Part shown: positions 42,542 to 52,360 of the stretch, in pieces
Numbering within the stretch: the first letter of the stretch is position 1
Layout: the number at the start of each line of letters is the position of its first letter
Assembly: GCF_004025585.1 (NCBI RefSeq)
Contig: NZ_QTZO01000002.1
Location: forward strand, 310,001-374,000
Reading direction: 5' to 3'
Origin: Pseudodesulfovibrio sp. S3
Lineage (GTDB): Bacteria; Desulfobacterota; Desulfovibrionia; Desulfovibrionales; Desulfovibrionaceae
Length of the DNA stretch: 64,000 bases
The notes under the pieces: generated by a model
What the model was told of the DNA's origin: nothing
What the model saw: only the letters and a program-made list of their open reading frames with translations
Databases searched by the model: none
Program-made: the position numbers and the translations under genes

Positions 42542-44271
42542 CGGACGACACTGTCCATAAGTCCGGCCTCCAGGCCACCGCGCACGGACTTGTACATTTC
42601 GTAAACCGAATCCATGGTCAGATCGAACTCTTCACCCATGGAACGGGCAGCGGCATGGGCGTCGGGGTCGGCCTCGTCCAGACCGCCCTGATAGAAAACA
42701 TTCAAACCGTCCCTGCCGTCAGCGCTCAGTCGGTCGTAGTCGGCCAGGGTCATCAGGGTATCAGGTCCGGCCTCACTGGGCTGGAGTATTTCCTTGGCTT
42801 CCAGGGATTCCATTGCAGTGGTCTCCCCGTCCTGCAACAGCTCCACAGTATGATCGGTCTGCTCAAGAACCACGGGACGATCACCATCGCTCAACCCCCC
42901 TCCGGTTCTGAAGGACAAACGATCGTCGATGCCCCTGTCGGGCGCGTCCACGGCACGTTCGCTGTCCTTCTTGCGCATGACCAGCTCGCCCTCTTCATAG
43001 AGTTCTGTGGTCCAGTCCGCAGAGTAGGGCCGATCCTTGTGACCGTATTTACTGGTGGCGGTAGCTGTGCCGTATTCGCCCTTGGCAATGCCCTCTGCCA
43101 GACCGTCAATGAAAAACGAGGCTTCCGCCGAACTGTCCAGAGCCTTGCGGCCGAGCAGCTCCACGGCTTCCTGCGGTTCGGAGGTAAGGTATTCCTCGGG
43201 CTTCATGCCGAGCAGGTCCAGAATGCCCGGCCTGTGCATCAACCCGCAACTGGCGCTCTCATCTACCTTAAATGAGCCGTGGCTCCGCTTGACCAGCTCG
43301 CCGCCTTTGTACCAGGAAACGTCTGCTGTCTGGAGTTGAGTCCCGTTGTCTTGACCGACGCCGTCCTTTTGCACATCCGAAACCGAGGCCTCGCGCAGCA
43401 GTTCGCCGTCTTCGTCGTAGTCCGAGGTATTTATGATCAACTTGCTCACATGGCTCAGCTCTTTGGTGCTGAGAGGCTCCATGCCGCCCACCTTCACCAT
43501 ATGCCGGTTGGATGCCTGCGCGTACTTGCCGGACTGCTCAATAACCATGTTCTTGGACAGTCGGCCGTTCTCGTGAAATTCCTGGATGGTTGCATGGTAA
43601 TCGACAATGTGATCCTCGCTGGTCAGGTACTTGACCAGGTCTTCGGAATTGTCGGCCCTGACATCGGTCATCTTGTTCAAGGTGTTCACGGAAAGGCCCG
43701 CTGACTGCCCGTCATAGCTCCTTGATTGGAGAAACATTTCGTCATTCAACGTCCGCGTTGACTTTCCGTCCTTGAACCACTCCACCGACCGGGTCATCCT
43801 GGCACCGGTCCATTTGTTCTTGCCGGTCAGTTCATTCAACTCGGCATGAATGGTCTGACTGACCTGACCGCTCTCATCATAAAAGGTGGTGTCCATGGTG
43901 GCACGGCCATCAATCATGGTCCCTTCCACGGATTTAACCAGACGGTCTCCGTCATACTCCCGGATTTCAAGACGATCACCGTCGATATCGATGACCTCGG
44001 TGTGCCCGTTCTTCAGGGAATGTTCGGCATGGTTCTTACCTGAAGGCAGTTTCCAGGGCGACTCCTTCTGCTCCGCGGCCTGCTCACTTGCGCGGAGCAT
44101 GACGGAATTGGCCACTTCAGCCTTGAAACGCTGGATGGCCTCCTCGCTGATGGTAACGACATCAGACTGCGGCGCAGAAACGGCCGCAGTCTCGGATTCC
44201 CGGCGAACGGCCTTGGCGGATTCGGTATCGGTCAGAGTATAAAACGAAGCGGCGTCAAGGGGTTGGACCAT
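42523..44271 (-). CDS. large hypothetical protein (582 aa)
   Basis: No signal peptide. N-terminal FYTLTDTESAKAVRRESETA then VVTISEEAIQRFKAEVAN resembles the leader segment of many Desulfovibrio-type cytoplasmic or flagellar-associated proteins (VTISxEA). The body is acidic with many short repeats of the type YDExGxxV (TFYDESGQVSQT, EFHENGRLSKNM, SDYDEDGELLREA), like MORN/toxin-repeat-like beta hairpins. Function not known. Confidence 0.7.
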   Translation of the reverse strand: MVQPLDAASFYTLTDTESAKAVRRESETAAVSAPQSDVVTISEEAIQRFKAEVANSVMLRASEQAAEQKESPWKLPSGKNHAEHSLKNGHTEVIDIDGDRLEIREYDGDRLVKSVEGTMIDGRATMDTTFYDESGQVSQTIHAELNELTGKNKWTGARMTRSVEWFKDGKSTRTLNDEMFLQSRSYDGQSAGLSVNTLNKMTDVRADNSEDLVKYLTSEDHIVDYHATIQEFHENGRLSKNMVIEQSGKYAQASNRHMVKVGGMEPLSTKELSHVSKLIINTSDYDEDGELLREASVSDVQKDGVGQDNGTQLQTADVSWYKGGELVKRSHGSFKVDESASCGLMHRPGILDLLGMKPEEYLTSEPQEAVELLGRKALDSSAEASFFIDGLAEGIAKGEYGTATATSKYGHKDRPYSADWTTELYEEGELVMRKKDSERAVDAPDRGIDDRLSFRTGGGLSDGDRPVVLEQTDHTVELLQDGETTAMESLEAKEILQPSEAGPDTLMTLADYDRLSADGRDGLNVFYQGGLDEADPDAHAAARSMGEEFDLTMDSVYEMYKSVRGGLEAGLMDSVVRYAPVG

Positions 44272-44476
44272 TGTTACTCCATGAGGACGGTGTGGACATG
44301 CGTTTTGTCCACCAATTCGATATGAACGTTATATCGACACATGTTCATGCAACTTTAGACCAGCTTAACATAACGTGAATTTTACTCTTTAATCACAATA
44401 CCCGACAGACAACATCCCGAAATTCGTTCAAAGACCAGCCTTGCGACTGAAAGGCAGTTGGAGTACCGTGCGCCCC

Positions 44477-45637
44477 ATGACGAACTCGCGCATAACAAGA
44501 GACACCCTGCTCAATGATGTCCGCCGTGTGGTGGTCAAAGTCGGCTCGGCCGTGGTGACCACCGGGGACGGACTGAACTGCGACGCCATCAACCGACTCG
44601 CCGACCAACTCGCCGCCCTTGTCAACCTGAGGCTGGACGTGGTCCTGGTCTCGTCGGGAGCAGTGGCCGCAGGACGGCAACGCATATTCGAACGCACCAG
44701 CACGAAGAGCAAGAACAACAGGGACATGGCATCGAGGCAGGCCGCCTCGGCCATCGGCCAGGGACGGCTCATGCACGACTATGACGAGGCCTTTGCACGG
44801 CACGGCAAGATCACGGCCCAAATGCTGCTCACCCGGAGCGGGTTGAAGAACCGGGAACGATTCCTGAACGCTCGCAACACCATGGAACGGCTGCTGGAAT
44901 GGGGTGTCATCCCCATCGTCAACGAAAACGATCCCGTATCCACCAAAGAGCTTGAATTCGGCGACAACGACACCCTCGGGGCCATGTGCCTCGGCCTGAT
45001 CGGAGCGGACCTGTTCATCAATCTCACGTCCGCAAACGGCGTATATGACCAGAACCCGGATGCTCATCCGGAGGCCAAACCCATCCCCACCATCGACAAT
45101 ATCAGCGCGCTGGACATAGAGGCCATGTGCGACGGCAAGACCAACGTGGGCACGGGCGGCATGTATTCCAAGCTGCGTGCGGCCCGACGTGCGGCCCAAC
45201 TCGGCGTCCCCACCCTGATCGTGTCCGGCAGGGGTGAATTCGACATCCTGAACGTCCTCAAGGGCGGTGAAGGCGGCACCTTGATCCTGCCCGAGGACAG
45301 GACCGTCTCCAGCAAGAAATTCTGGCTCGCCTACCACGACAACCCGTCCGGTGCCATCCTGGTGGACAAGGGGGCGGCAAACGCCCTGCTCGCCAAGGGC
45401 AAGTCGCTCCTTCCCATCGGCGTCGCCGACGTGGACGGATGTTTTGAGCGCGGCGCCCTGATCTTCATCAAGACCCTGGAAGGCGATCAACTCGGCGTGG
45501 GACTGTCCAATTTTTCGGCGGACGAACTGACCCGCATCAAGGGAAAACGCACGGACGAGCTGGCCGCCATTCTCGGCCCGCTTCCCCATGACGAGGCTGT
45601 CCACCGCGACAACATGCTCCTGGATGCGGCCATTTGA
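44477..45637 (+). CDS. proB: glutamate 5-kinase
   Basis: ATG 44477, 386 residues. Amino acid kinase domain: VVVKVGSAVVTTGDG, VVLVSSGAVAAGRQ, VIPIVNENDPVSTKELEFGD, KTNVGTGGMYSKLRAARRAA; C-terminal PUA domain from about residue 285. First step of proline synthesis. The stop TGA shares its last base with the next start (TGATG). Confidence 0.97.
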   Translation: MTNSRITRDTLLNDVRRVVVKVGSAVVTTGDGLNCDAINRLADQLAALVNLRLDVVLVSSGAVAAGRQRIFERTSTKSKNNRDMASRQAASAIGQGRLMHDYDEAFARHGKITAQMLLTRSGLKNRERFLNARNTMERLLEWGVIPIVNENDPVSTKELEFGDNDTLGAMCLGLIGADLFINLTSANGVYDQNPDAHPEAKPIPTIDNISALDIEAMCDGKTNVGTGGMYSKLRAARRAAQLGVPTLIVSGRGEFDILNVLKGGEGGTLILPEDRTVSSKKFWLAYHDNPSGAILVDKGAANALLAKGKSLLPIGVADVDGCFERGALIFIKTLEGDQLGVGLSNFSADELTRIKGKRTDELAAILGPLPHDEAVHRDNMLLDAAI

Positions 45638-46800
45638 TGCGAAGGCTCTATCTCGACAGGAATCTCCAGTTCGTCTTCGGCGTCACGCTGATGGCCATAA
45701 TCGGGGTCTCGTCCATCATCCCCGCGCTGCCCGACATCATTGTCGGCCTCAACATCAGCCCGGTTCAGATCGGGCTGGTCATCTCCGCATTCACCCTGCC
45801 GGGCGTGCTCGTGTCTCCCCTGGTGGGCATTCTGGCCGACCGTGTGGGACGCAAGGTCATTCTGGTCCCGTCCCTTTTCATTTTCGGCGGATTCGGTTTT
45901 GCCTGCTTCTTTGCCCAGACCATAGAACAGTTGCTCGTCCTGCGTTTTCTCCAGGGCATCGGAGCCGGCCCCCTGGGCGTTCTCTACGGGACCATGATCG
46001 GAGACCTCTATCAGGGCAGGGAACGCGGACAGGCCATGGGCTACAATGCCAGCGTGCTTGCCATGGGCACGGCGGGATTCCCGGCGCTGGGCGGTCTTCT
46101 GGCCCTGCTGGGCTGGAACTACCCGTTCCTGCTCCCCCTGCTTGCCATCCCGATGGGACTGGCCATATCCCTGTTCATGAAGACACCGGAGCCGCAAAAA
46201 AACGGCAGCCTCAAGGACTATTTCAACGACGCCTTCCAAATGATGAAGACACGACAGGCACTGAGCCTTTTTGCCACCACGCTGCTCACCTTCATCATCC
46301 TCTACGGCCCCGTCGTCACCTACCTGCCGCTGCTGCTCAGCGTCCGGTTCCAGGCTTCGGCCCCTGCCATAGGCATGGTCTTTCTGGTGTCATCCGGCTT
46401 CGCCGGTATCGCCGCATTCCAACTGGGGCAACTCACCACCCGGTTTGGCCAGCGCACCCTTCTGGGCACGGCCGCAGTGTTCTACGCCCTGACCATGCTC
46501 TTCATCCCCCTTGCCCCCAGCCTGCTGCTGACCATCCCGGCGGTCATGTGCTTCGGCCTGGCCCAGGGATTGAACATCCCCATCGTCATGACCATGCTGG
46601 CCAGTATCGCCCCCATGGAACAACGCGGCGCATTCATGGCCGTCAACGGGCTGATCCTGAGACTGGCCCAGACCCTGGCCCCCGTATTCATGGGGGGCGT
46701 CTATGCCATGTTCGGCATGAACGCCGTTTTCTGGAGCGGCCTATTGAGTGCTGCAACCATCCTGATCATCGCCCTGTTTTTCATCAAAAACACCGATTAG
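45637..46800 (+). CDS. MFS transporter
   Basis: ATG 45637 (MRRLYLDRNLQFVFGVTL), 387 residues, 12 hydrophobic segments. Motif A-like GILADRVGRKVILVPSLFIF, and FLQGIGAGPLGVLYGTMIGD are typical of drug/solute efflux MFS proteins. Coupled to proB by TGATG. Substrate unknown. Confidence 0.9.
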   Translation: MRRLYLDRNLQFVFGVTLMAIIGVSSIIPALPDIIVGLNISPVQIGLVISAFTLPGVLVSPLVGILADRVGRKVILVPSLFIFGGFGFACFFAQTIEQLLVLRFLQGIGAGPLGVLYGTMIGDLYQGRERGQAMGYNASVLAMGTAGFPALGGLLALLGWNYPFLLPLLAIPMGLAISLFMKTPEPQKNGSLKDYFNDAFQMMKTRQALSLFATTLLTFIILYGPVVTYLPLLLSVRFQASAPAIGMVFLVSSGFAGIAAFQLGQLTTRFGQRTLLGTAAVFYALTMLFIPLAPSLLLTIPAVMCFGLAQGLNIPIVMTMLASIAPMEQRGAFMAVNGLILRLAQTLAPVFMGGVYAMFGMNAVFWSGLLSAATILIIALFFIKNTD

Positions 46801-46848
46801 CGGCCACCCACCCCTAATATGAGACTCGGATCGATCCGATAAGAAGAC

Positions 46849-46995
46849 ATGACCGGAATACGCTCGCGCTTACAACACAAACTCAATCCGCTGCACGTCT
46901 ACTGCAGACTGCGCACCCTTGGCCTGGCCCACGGGACGGCAACCGCAGTGACGTGGTGCTATGAACGCGCCCTCTACCGCCGGGTTCTCGCCTGA
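46849..46995 (+). CDS. small basic protein (48 aa), lineage-type
   Basis: MTGIRSRLQHKLNPLHVYCR then LRTLGLAHGTATAVTWCYER; AAGAAGAC upstream. The HKLNPLHVYCRLR motif recurs, as far as I remember, in short hypothetical proteins of Desulfovibrio-type genomes. Basic, no membrane segment. It converges on the PadR gene. Confidence 0.6.
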   Translation: MTGIRSRLQHKLNPLHVYCRLRTLGLAHGTATAVTWCYERALYRRVLA

Positions 46996-47015
46996 TCTCC
47001 CTGTCAGAAAAAGAG

Positions 47016-47360
47016 CTATGACTGCCGATACCGCTCGATAAAGGCGTCCAACCGATCCCGCTGTTTCTCCATGTGCAGAATCCAGGCCTCCAGAACCTCA
47101 AGCCCTTCAGGTGTGACCGAGTAGACCCGCTTGGCCGGACCGTCGCCCTCTGCATCCCAATTTGAAGTAACCAATCCCTCCTCGTCCATCTGACGAAGAT
47201 GCCGATAAATCATACCGGGTGGCGCATCGCCGCGCAGAAACCCAAACTCGCCGATGGACTGGATAAGTTGGTATCCATAGGAAGGCCCTTTGCTCAAGGC
47301 CATGAGCAAAGAGGACTGAACGTATCTTTGCGGCTTTCCGCCGCCCACTTTTTTCGACAT
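47016..47360 (-). CDS. PadR-family transcriptional regulator
   Basis: 114 residues. Winged helix with SLLMALSKGPSYGYQLIQSI, GMIYRHLRQMDEEGLVTSNW and AKRVYSVTPEGLEVLEAW, the three landmark segments of PadR. Divergent from the 68-aa gene at 47453; target unknown. Confidence 0.9.
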   Translation of the reverse strand: MSKKVGGGKPQRYVQSSLLMALSKGPSYGYQLIQSIGEFGFLRGDAPPGMIYRHLRQMDEEGLVTSNWDAEGDGPAKRVYSVTPEGLEVLEAWILHMEKQRDRLDAFIERYRQS

Positions 47361-47452
47361 TTGTGCAAAGTCCTTCTTGACTATATGTGCTTAGAGGATA
47401 TATAAACAGTATAGACAACAATCCACGAAGGCACAACACCAAGGAGGCAGTT

Positions 47453-47659
47453 ATGAAAATATTCGTACGTGAGCGTCAGAGGGCCGATGAGGGAACCAAG
47501 AAACCGAGATTCAAGGTCGTGGGCGTCCAGGGCGGGGATCTCAAGCTCTATGCCAAACGCATCCGCAAATGCGAACTCAAGGAGATCGCCGAGATTACCG
47601 GAGCCGAGGTTATCTACCTGGCTCGGGACGGCGAAGGGGCCGAGGGCAAAAAAAAATAG
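47453..47659 (+). CDS. small conserved protein (68 aa)
   Basis: ATG 47453 after AAGGAGGCAGTT. Basic beta/alpha protein: MKIFVRERQRADEGTKKPRF, LKLYAKRIRKCELKEIAEIT, GAEVIYLARDGEG. The family is not known to me, but the shape and strong ribosome binding site show a real gene. An intrinsic terminator follows at once. Confidence 0.75.
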   Translation: MKIFVRERQRADEGTKKPRFKVVGVQGGDLKLYAKRIRKCELKEIAEITGAEVIYLARDGEGAEGKKK

Positions 47660-47667
47660 CTCTAGAG

Positions 47668-47704
47668 AAAAAGACCGGAAGCATATAGCTCCCGGTCTTT
47701 TTTG
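47668..47704 (+). terminator. bidirectional intrinsic terminator
   Basis: AAAAAGACCGG / CCGGTCTTTTTT with a twelve-base loop; serves both the 68-aa gene and the convergent Mo-storage-like gene. Confidence 0.88.
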
Positions 47705-47720
47705 CGTCTGATGCCCGGAC

Positions 47721-48572
47721 TCAATCCTTGTAAATGATCGTGCCCACATGCTCCCCGTCAAGAGCGGGGATCAAATGTTCGGGATGCCGGAGAACGTCGA
47801 TGATCTGGAAGGACTTCAGCGTCTTGGCGTTCTTGAGGAAGGTCAGGACCGGGCGCTCCACGATCAGGTCTTCCAGGTCCATCTCGATCAGTTCTTCCAC
47901 ATGAATCTTATCAAAATACTTCAGATCCTTTACGTTCTTGGCCTTTTTGGGGTCATTCTCATACATGCCCTTCTCGTCCTTCAGATAGATGAGCGACCTG
48001 GCGCCGATGTTCTCGGCCAGCAGAAAGGCGCCGGAGTCGGTGCGGTGGGGCGGGATGGAACCGATCTCGGCCGGATGCTCGAAGAACCCGTAGGGCGGGA
48101 TGCCCGTGGTAATGGGTATATAGCCAAGCTGGCAGTACATGTGCAGTTGCTCCAGATGCGCGCCGTGGCCGATCATGGCCCCGCCGTGCTTGGCCAGCAG
48201 GACGGACAGCATCTCCGCATTCTGGGCGGACACCTTGTCGCCGAGTTTGGACAGGACGCCGGTAGGCATGCCCAGGTCAATACCGATAGTATAGACATGG
48301 CGGGCACGGGTTCCGCCGCCGCACATGAGCAGGATCTTGTGCTTTTCCTTGGCCTTGACCAGCTCATCCAGAATGGGGAACAGCGCCTTTGCGCCGCGGT
48401 CCATAATGGACTGGCCGCCGATCTTGAGTACGTTGACATCCGGCTGCATCCGAAAATACTCGGTTGCCTCGGTGGTCCTGAGCAGGGCCTTGCCAACCAG
48501 GGATTCTCCCAGCAGCGGTGTGTCTATATGCAACCGGCCTTTCGCGCCCTTTTCCTTGATCAGCTTGCCCAT
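47721..48572 (-). CDS. molybdenum-storage-like/uridylate kinase-fold protein
   Basis: 283 residues. Amino acid kinase fold with VLKIGGQSIMDRGAKALFPI, ILLMCGGGTRARHVYTIGID, MIGHGAHLEQLHMY and IGARSLIYLKDEKGMYENDP. These match the Mo storage protein (MosA/MosB) group of the UMP-kinase family. In known members a hetero-hexamer stores polyoxomolybdate with ATP. Adjacent to a MOT1-type permease, supporting a Mo/W role; only one subunit gene is present. It may instead be a UMP-kinase paralogue. Confidence 0.75.
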   Translation of the reverse strand: MGKLIKEKGAKGRLHIDTPLLGESLVGKALLRTTEATEYFRMQPDVNVLKIGGQSIMDRGAKALFPILDELVKAKEKHKILLMCGGGTRARHVYTIGIDLGMPTGVLSKLGDKVSAQNAEMLSVLLAKHGGAMIGHGAHLEQLHMYCQLGYIPITTGIPPYGFFEHPAEIGSIPPHRTDSGAFLLAENIGARSLIYLKDEKGMYENDPKKAKNVKDLKYFDKIHVEELIEMDLEDLIVERPVLTFLKNAKTLKSFQIIDVLRHPEHLIPALDGEHVGTIIYKD

Positions 48573-48674
48573 GTGTTTCCCTCCGGATCAGTGTTGTTGA
48601 CGTGAGAGTACTATTTTACCTGTCCATAAAAATAAAGACAAGGTCGTTCTCGTTCTCGACGAGACAGCACCATG

Positions 48675-49868
48675 CTAAATGCTGATCTTCCCCTTTTCAA
48701 TTATATAGGTCATGCAGATTCCCACGCCGAAGGCCCAGGCAAGGTTCGAGGCCATGGTGATGCCGAGCATGACCATCATGATAAACAACCCCGAACGCGT
48801 CTGGACGTCCTGAATGGTCAGAGCCAACTGTGCGCCCGCAAAGAAAAGCAGCATTCCGAGCACCCCCATGGGCAGCAGATGCAGCACATTGATCGATTGG
48901 GTTCCGAGGAACACGGCCAGTCCGATGAACAGCCCGCCGATGATCAGATTGGAACCGGGAGTGCGGGCACCGAAGGCGTAATGCGCAGCCAGTCCCCCTG
49001 CTCCATGGCAGACGGGCATACCGCCCACCATGGCCGAGAACACGTTGGCCAGCCCCATGGAGATGCACAGCGCCCTGTCCGTGACGCGCCGACTCTCGTG
49101 GCCGAAATACTCGAAGCTCAGGTCCCGGTTGGCGATGACCGCATTGCCCATGGTCATGGGAATCTGCGGTAACACCAAGGCCAGCAGGGCGAAGCTGAAG
49201 TCCGCGCCGGACGGGATGCCGAAAGGCAGGATTTCCGGCAGATACAGCCCCGGCTGAATGACGGTCAGCTCCCGCCACGCGCCAAATGCAACACCGAAAA
49301 TCGCGCCGGTCACGACCACAACCAGCCCTGCCGGATAGCGGTTGCTGCGCAACAGGAACAGGGCTATCAGTCCAAAAAGTACACCTGACACCAGGGACAT
49401 GGGCACCGGCCCCAAAGACTGGACCGTCATGAAAGGCTCCACGGCCCCGCGCATGACCTGCAACGGATTCTTGCCCACGATCAGGAACACGCCCTTGGAC
49501 AGCAGAAGGATGCCGGTGGACAACTGCACACCGCGTATGACCGGCTTGGGCACGATTCTCGCCACCACATCCACCAGGCCCGTGGCGCCCAGGAAGAGGA
49601 GCAGCACGGCCACGAGCATGCCCGAAGCGGTAATGACCTCGGCAGACAGGGCCATGGCAATGCCGTAGGCGGCCACCACCTTCATGGGCTGCACGGCAAT
49701 GGGCACCCTGTAATAGGTCCCGCCCACGACATACATGAGTCCCACGGTCAAAAACAATCCGGTGGCGGACAGCCCGTTTATCATGATCATGCCGAACGCC
49801 AGGGGCAGAAGTGTCCCCAGGTCGCCCATGCTCCCGGCCCATTCCATCCTGTTGAAGCTGATTTTCAT
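48675..49868 (-). CDS. MOT1-like molybdate/sulfate permease
   Basis: ATG 49866-49868 (MKISFNRMEWAGSMGDLGTL), 397 residues, about 10-11 TM. EWAGSMGDLGTLLPLA, VPIAVQPMKVVAAYGIAM, LPQIPMTMGNAVIANRDLS and GGMPVCHGAGGLAAHYAFGA are MOT1/SulP-type signatures. Likely imports molybdate. Forms one minus-strand pair with the Mo-storage-like gene. A long inverted repeat lies just upstream. Confidence 0.85.
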   Translation of the reverse strand: MKISFNRMEWAGSMGDLGTLLPLAFGMIMINGLSATGLFLTVGLMYVVGGTYYRVPIAVQPMKVVAAYGIAMALSAEVITASGMLVAVLLLFLGATGLVDVVARIVPKPVIRGVQLSTGILLLSKGVFLIVGKNPLQVMRGAVEPFMTVQSLGPVPMSLVSGVLFGLIALFLLRSNRYPAGLVVVVTGAIFGVAFGAWRELTVIQPGLYLPEILPFGIPSGADFSFALLALVLPQIPMTMGNAVIANRDLSFEYFGHESRRVTDRALCISMGLANVFSAMVGGMPVCHGAGGLAAHYAFGARTPGSNLIIGGLFIGLAVFLGTQSINVLHLLPMGVLGMLLFFAGAQLALTIQDVQTRSGLFIMMVMLGITMASNLAWAFGVGICMTYIIEKGKISI

Positions 49869-49874
49869 ATGGTT

Positions 49875-49928
49875 GTCCTGTGTAGATTTCACATAACTTA
49901 CGAAGAATTTACAGATTCTACACAGGAC
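49875..49928. promoter_or_regulatory. long inverted repeat upstream of the molybdate permease
   Basis: Perfect 12-bp arms GTCCTGTGTAGA (49875-49886) and TCTACACAGGAC (49917-49928) separated by 30 bases, starting 6 bases before the permease start and facing argB. It could be an operator for a metal-oxyanion-responsive regulator or a 5' UTR hairpin. Confidence 0.6.
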
Positions 49929-50014
49929 ACGCAACTTCAATCTGTTGACTTAGGCGGGCCTTTGAAGGACAATCCGCCCCAATCCGGGCTATTCCCGGAA
50001 TTCAGGAGCCATTT

Positions 50015-50920
50015 ATGAAACACGAGTCCATCAGCAAGCGGGATATGAAGCGCTACCAGCTTCAGGCAAAATCCATCATCGAGACCCTGCCGTTCATCAC
50101 TGAATTTTTCGGCGAAACCATCGTCATCAAGTACGGCGGAAACGCCATGATCGATGAAAACCTGAAACGCGCCTTTGCCCTGAACATCATCCTGCTCAAA
50201 TATATCGGCGTCAACCCCGTGGTCGTTCACGGCGGGGGACCTCAGATCGGCAAGATGCTGAGTGCGCTCAACATCGAGTCCCACTTCCGCCAGGGGTACC
50301 GTGTCACGGACGAGGCCACCATGGACGTGGTGGAGATGGTCCTGGTGGGCAAGGTCAACAAGGAGATCGTCAACCTGATCAACCTGCACGGCGGCGAGGC
50401 CGTGGGGCTGTCGGGCAAGGACGGACGGCTGATCACCGCCGAACCCAAGGAGCTGGCCATCGAAAAGAACGACGCCCCGCCAGAGATCATCGACCTGGGC
50501 AAGGTGGGCGAGGTCACCTCGGTCAACACCAAGCTCATCCACTCCCTGCTCAAGGACGGCTTCATCCCGGTCATCGCGCCCGTGGGCGTGGACGACCAGG
50601 GCGTGACTTACAACATCAACGCCGACTCTGTGGCCGGAGCCGTGGCTACCGCCCTCGGCGCCAAGCGCCTCTATCTGTTGACCGACGTACCAGGCCTGCT
50701 CGACGCCAACGGCGAACTGATCACATCCCTGACCGCCAAGGAGGCCTTTGAGGCCATCCGCTCCGGCGTGGTCACCGGAGGCATGATCCCCAAGATCAAG
50801 TGCTGCCTCGAAGCCGTGGCCGGGGTGGAGAAATCCGCCATCATCGACGGTCGGGTGGAAAACTGCATTTTGCTGGAACTGTTCACCAAATCCGGCATCG
50901 GCACCGAAATCACTTACTAA
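50015..50920 (+). CDS. argB: acetylglutamate kinase
   Basis: 301 residues. [76 protein letters not shown] and [16 protein letters not shown] are diagnostic. Second step of arginine synthesis, cytoplasmic. N-terminal extension of about 18 residues ([18 protein letters not shown]) may make the arginine-sensitive N-helix of hexameric enzymes. Confidence 0.97.
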   Translation: MKHESISKRDMKRYQLQAKSIIETLPFITEFFGETIVIKYGGNAMIDENLKRAFALNIILLKYIGVNPVVVHGGGPQIGKMLSALNIESHFRQGYRVTDEATMDVVEMVLVGKVNKEIVNLINLHGGEAVGLSGKDGRLITAEPKELAIEKNDAPPEIIDLGKVGEVTSVNTKLIHSLLKDGFIPVIAPVGVDDQGVTYNINADSVAGAVATALGAKRLYLLTDVPGLLDANGELITSLTAKEAFEAIRSGVVTGGMIPKIKCCLEAVAGVEKSAIIDGRVENCILLELFTKSGIGTEITY

Positions 50921-51082
50921 CAGGCCGTTTAAATAATCAAAAAATGCAGACCGTTCAGTTATAGTGAGATGTAAGACGCAAAAAAAAGTTCAAGACCGAA
51001 GTGTACTTCCTGCACGTGAGGATTAATTTTTTTTGAAGCAACGCCGCAGGTCGCTGTTTTTCAACTGTCTGTTAGGAGCCAC

Positions 51083-52336
51083 ATGAGTCACGGTTTTTTC
51101 ACCATCATCAGCCGCGCTGAATTCGAAACCCTGCTGCGGACATTCCCGCCGCTGGGAGAGGAAACCGTGGACCTGGCCCTGGCCTCCGGCCGTGTGCTGG
51201 CCCAGGACCTGACCGCAGCCCACGACTGGCCGCTGCTCGACCGTTCCTGCATGGACGGGTTCGCGGTCAACGCCCGCGACGTATTCGGTGCAGGAGAATC
51301 CAATCCCGGCTATCTGGAATGCGTGGCCAGCCTGTCTATCGATAAGTTGCCGGACATCGCCCTGAATCCCGGCGAATGCGCCCGCATCTCAACCGGCGGC
51401 GTCCTGCCCGAGGGCGCAGACAGCGTCATCATGGTGGAACACACCCTGTCCATGCAGGAAGACGCGGAAAACGGCACTATCGAAATCCGCAAGAGCATCG
51501 CTCCGGGTGAAAACGTCATGCAGCGCGGGGAAGACGCCAAGGCCGATGCCGTTGCCCTGCCCGCCGGAACAATCATGCGGCCCCAGGAAATCGGGCTGGC
51601 AGCCGCCCTGGGTTTCGAACAACTCTCCCTGACCCGCCGCCCCAGGGTAGGCATCCTGTCCACCGGCGACGAGCTGATCGAAGTCGGCCGGACTCCCCAA
51701 CCGGGCCAGGTCCGGGACGTGAACACCCATACCGTGGCCGCCCTGGCCGAACTGGCGGGCGGCATGCCCACCCGATACGGCATCGTCAGGGACGACCTTG
51801 AAAGCCTGTCCCGCGCCCTGCAAAAGGCCATCGCCGAAAACGACCTGGTGCTGTTGTCGGGCGGCAGCTCCATCGGCGTCCGGGATCTCACTGTCCAGGC
51901 TATCGAAACCATGGATGATGCGCAGGTTTTGGCCCACGGCGTGGCGTTGAGCCCCGGCAAACCGACCATCCTCGGCCGGGTGGGCGAAAAGCCCGTGCTC
52001 GGCCTTCCCGGCCAGGTGACTTCCGCCCTGGTTGTCATGCACGTGCTCATCCTGCCCCTGATCCGCCACCTCCAAGGGGAAGCAGACGCTTTTTCGGAGT
52101 TGCTGCGCCCGATGCGCACGGCGGAACTCGCCCGCAACATGCCCTCCAAGCCGGGCCGCGAGGACTATATCCGCATCCGCCTGGAGGAAAGGGTCGGCCA
52201 ACCGCCCCTGGCCCACCCTGTGCTGGGCAAGTCGGGACTGCTGCGGACCATTGTCCAGGCCCATGGCCTGGCCGCAATTCCGGCCACGTCAGAAGGGCTT
52301 TACGCCACAGAATTGATTGATGTGTGGATTATATAA
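51083..52336 (+). CDS. moeA: molybdopterin molybdenumtransferase MoeA
   Basis: 417 residues. DWPLLDRSCMDGFAVNARDV, ISTGGVLPEGADSVIMVEHT, RPRVGILSTGDELIEVG, VLLSGGSSIGVRD and VLGLPGQVTSALVVMHVLIL are MoeA landmarks. Inserts molybdate into molybdopterin-AMP. Located close to the Mo permease and storage-like genes, though in a separate transcript. Confidence 0.96.
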   Translation: MSHGFFTIISRAEFETLLRTFPPLGEETVDLALASGRVLAQDLTAAHDWPLLDRSCMDGFAVNARDVFGAGESNPGYLECVASLSIDKLPDIALNPGECARISTGGVLPEGADSVIMVEHTLSMQEDAENGTIEIRKSIAPGENVMQRGEDAKADAVALPAGTIMRPQEIGLAAALGFEQLSLTRRPRVGILSTGDELIEVGRTPQPGQVRDVNTHTVAALAELAGGMPTRYGIVRDDLESLSRALQKAIAENDLVLLSGGSSIGVRDLTVQAIETMDDAQVLAHGVALSPGKPTILGRVGEKPVLGLPGQVTSALVVMHVLILPLIRHLQGEADAFSELLRPMRTAELARNMPSKPGREDYIRIRLEERVGQPPLAHPVLGKSGLLRTIVQAHGLAAIPATSEGLYATELIDVWII

Positions 52337-52360
52337 CAGACTGGGATTAAAGGATTCTGA

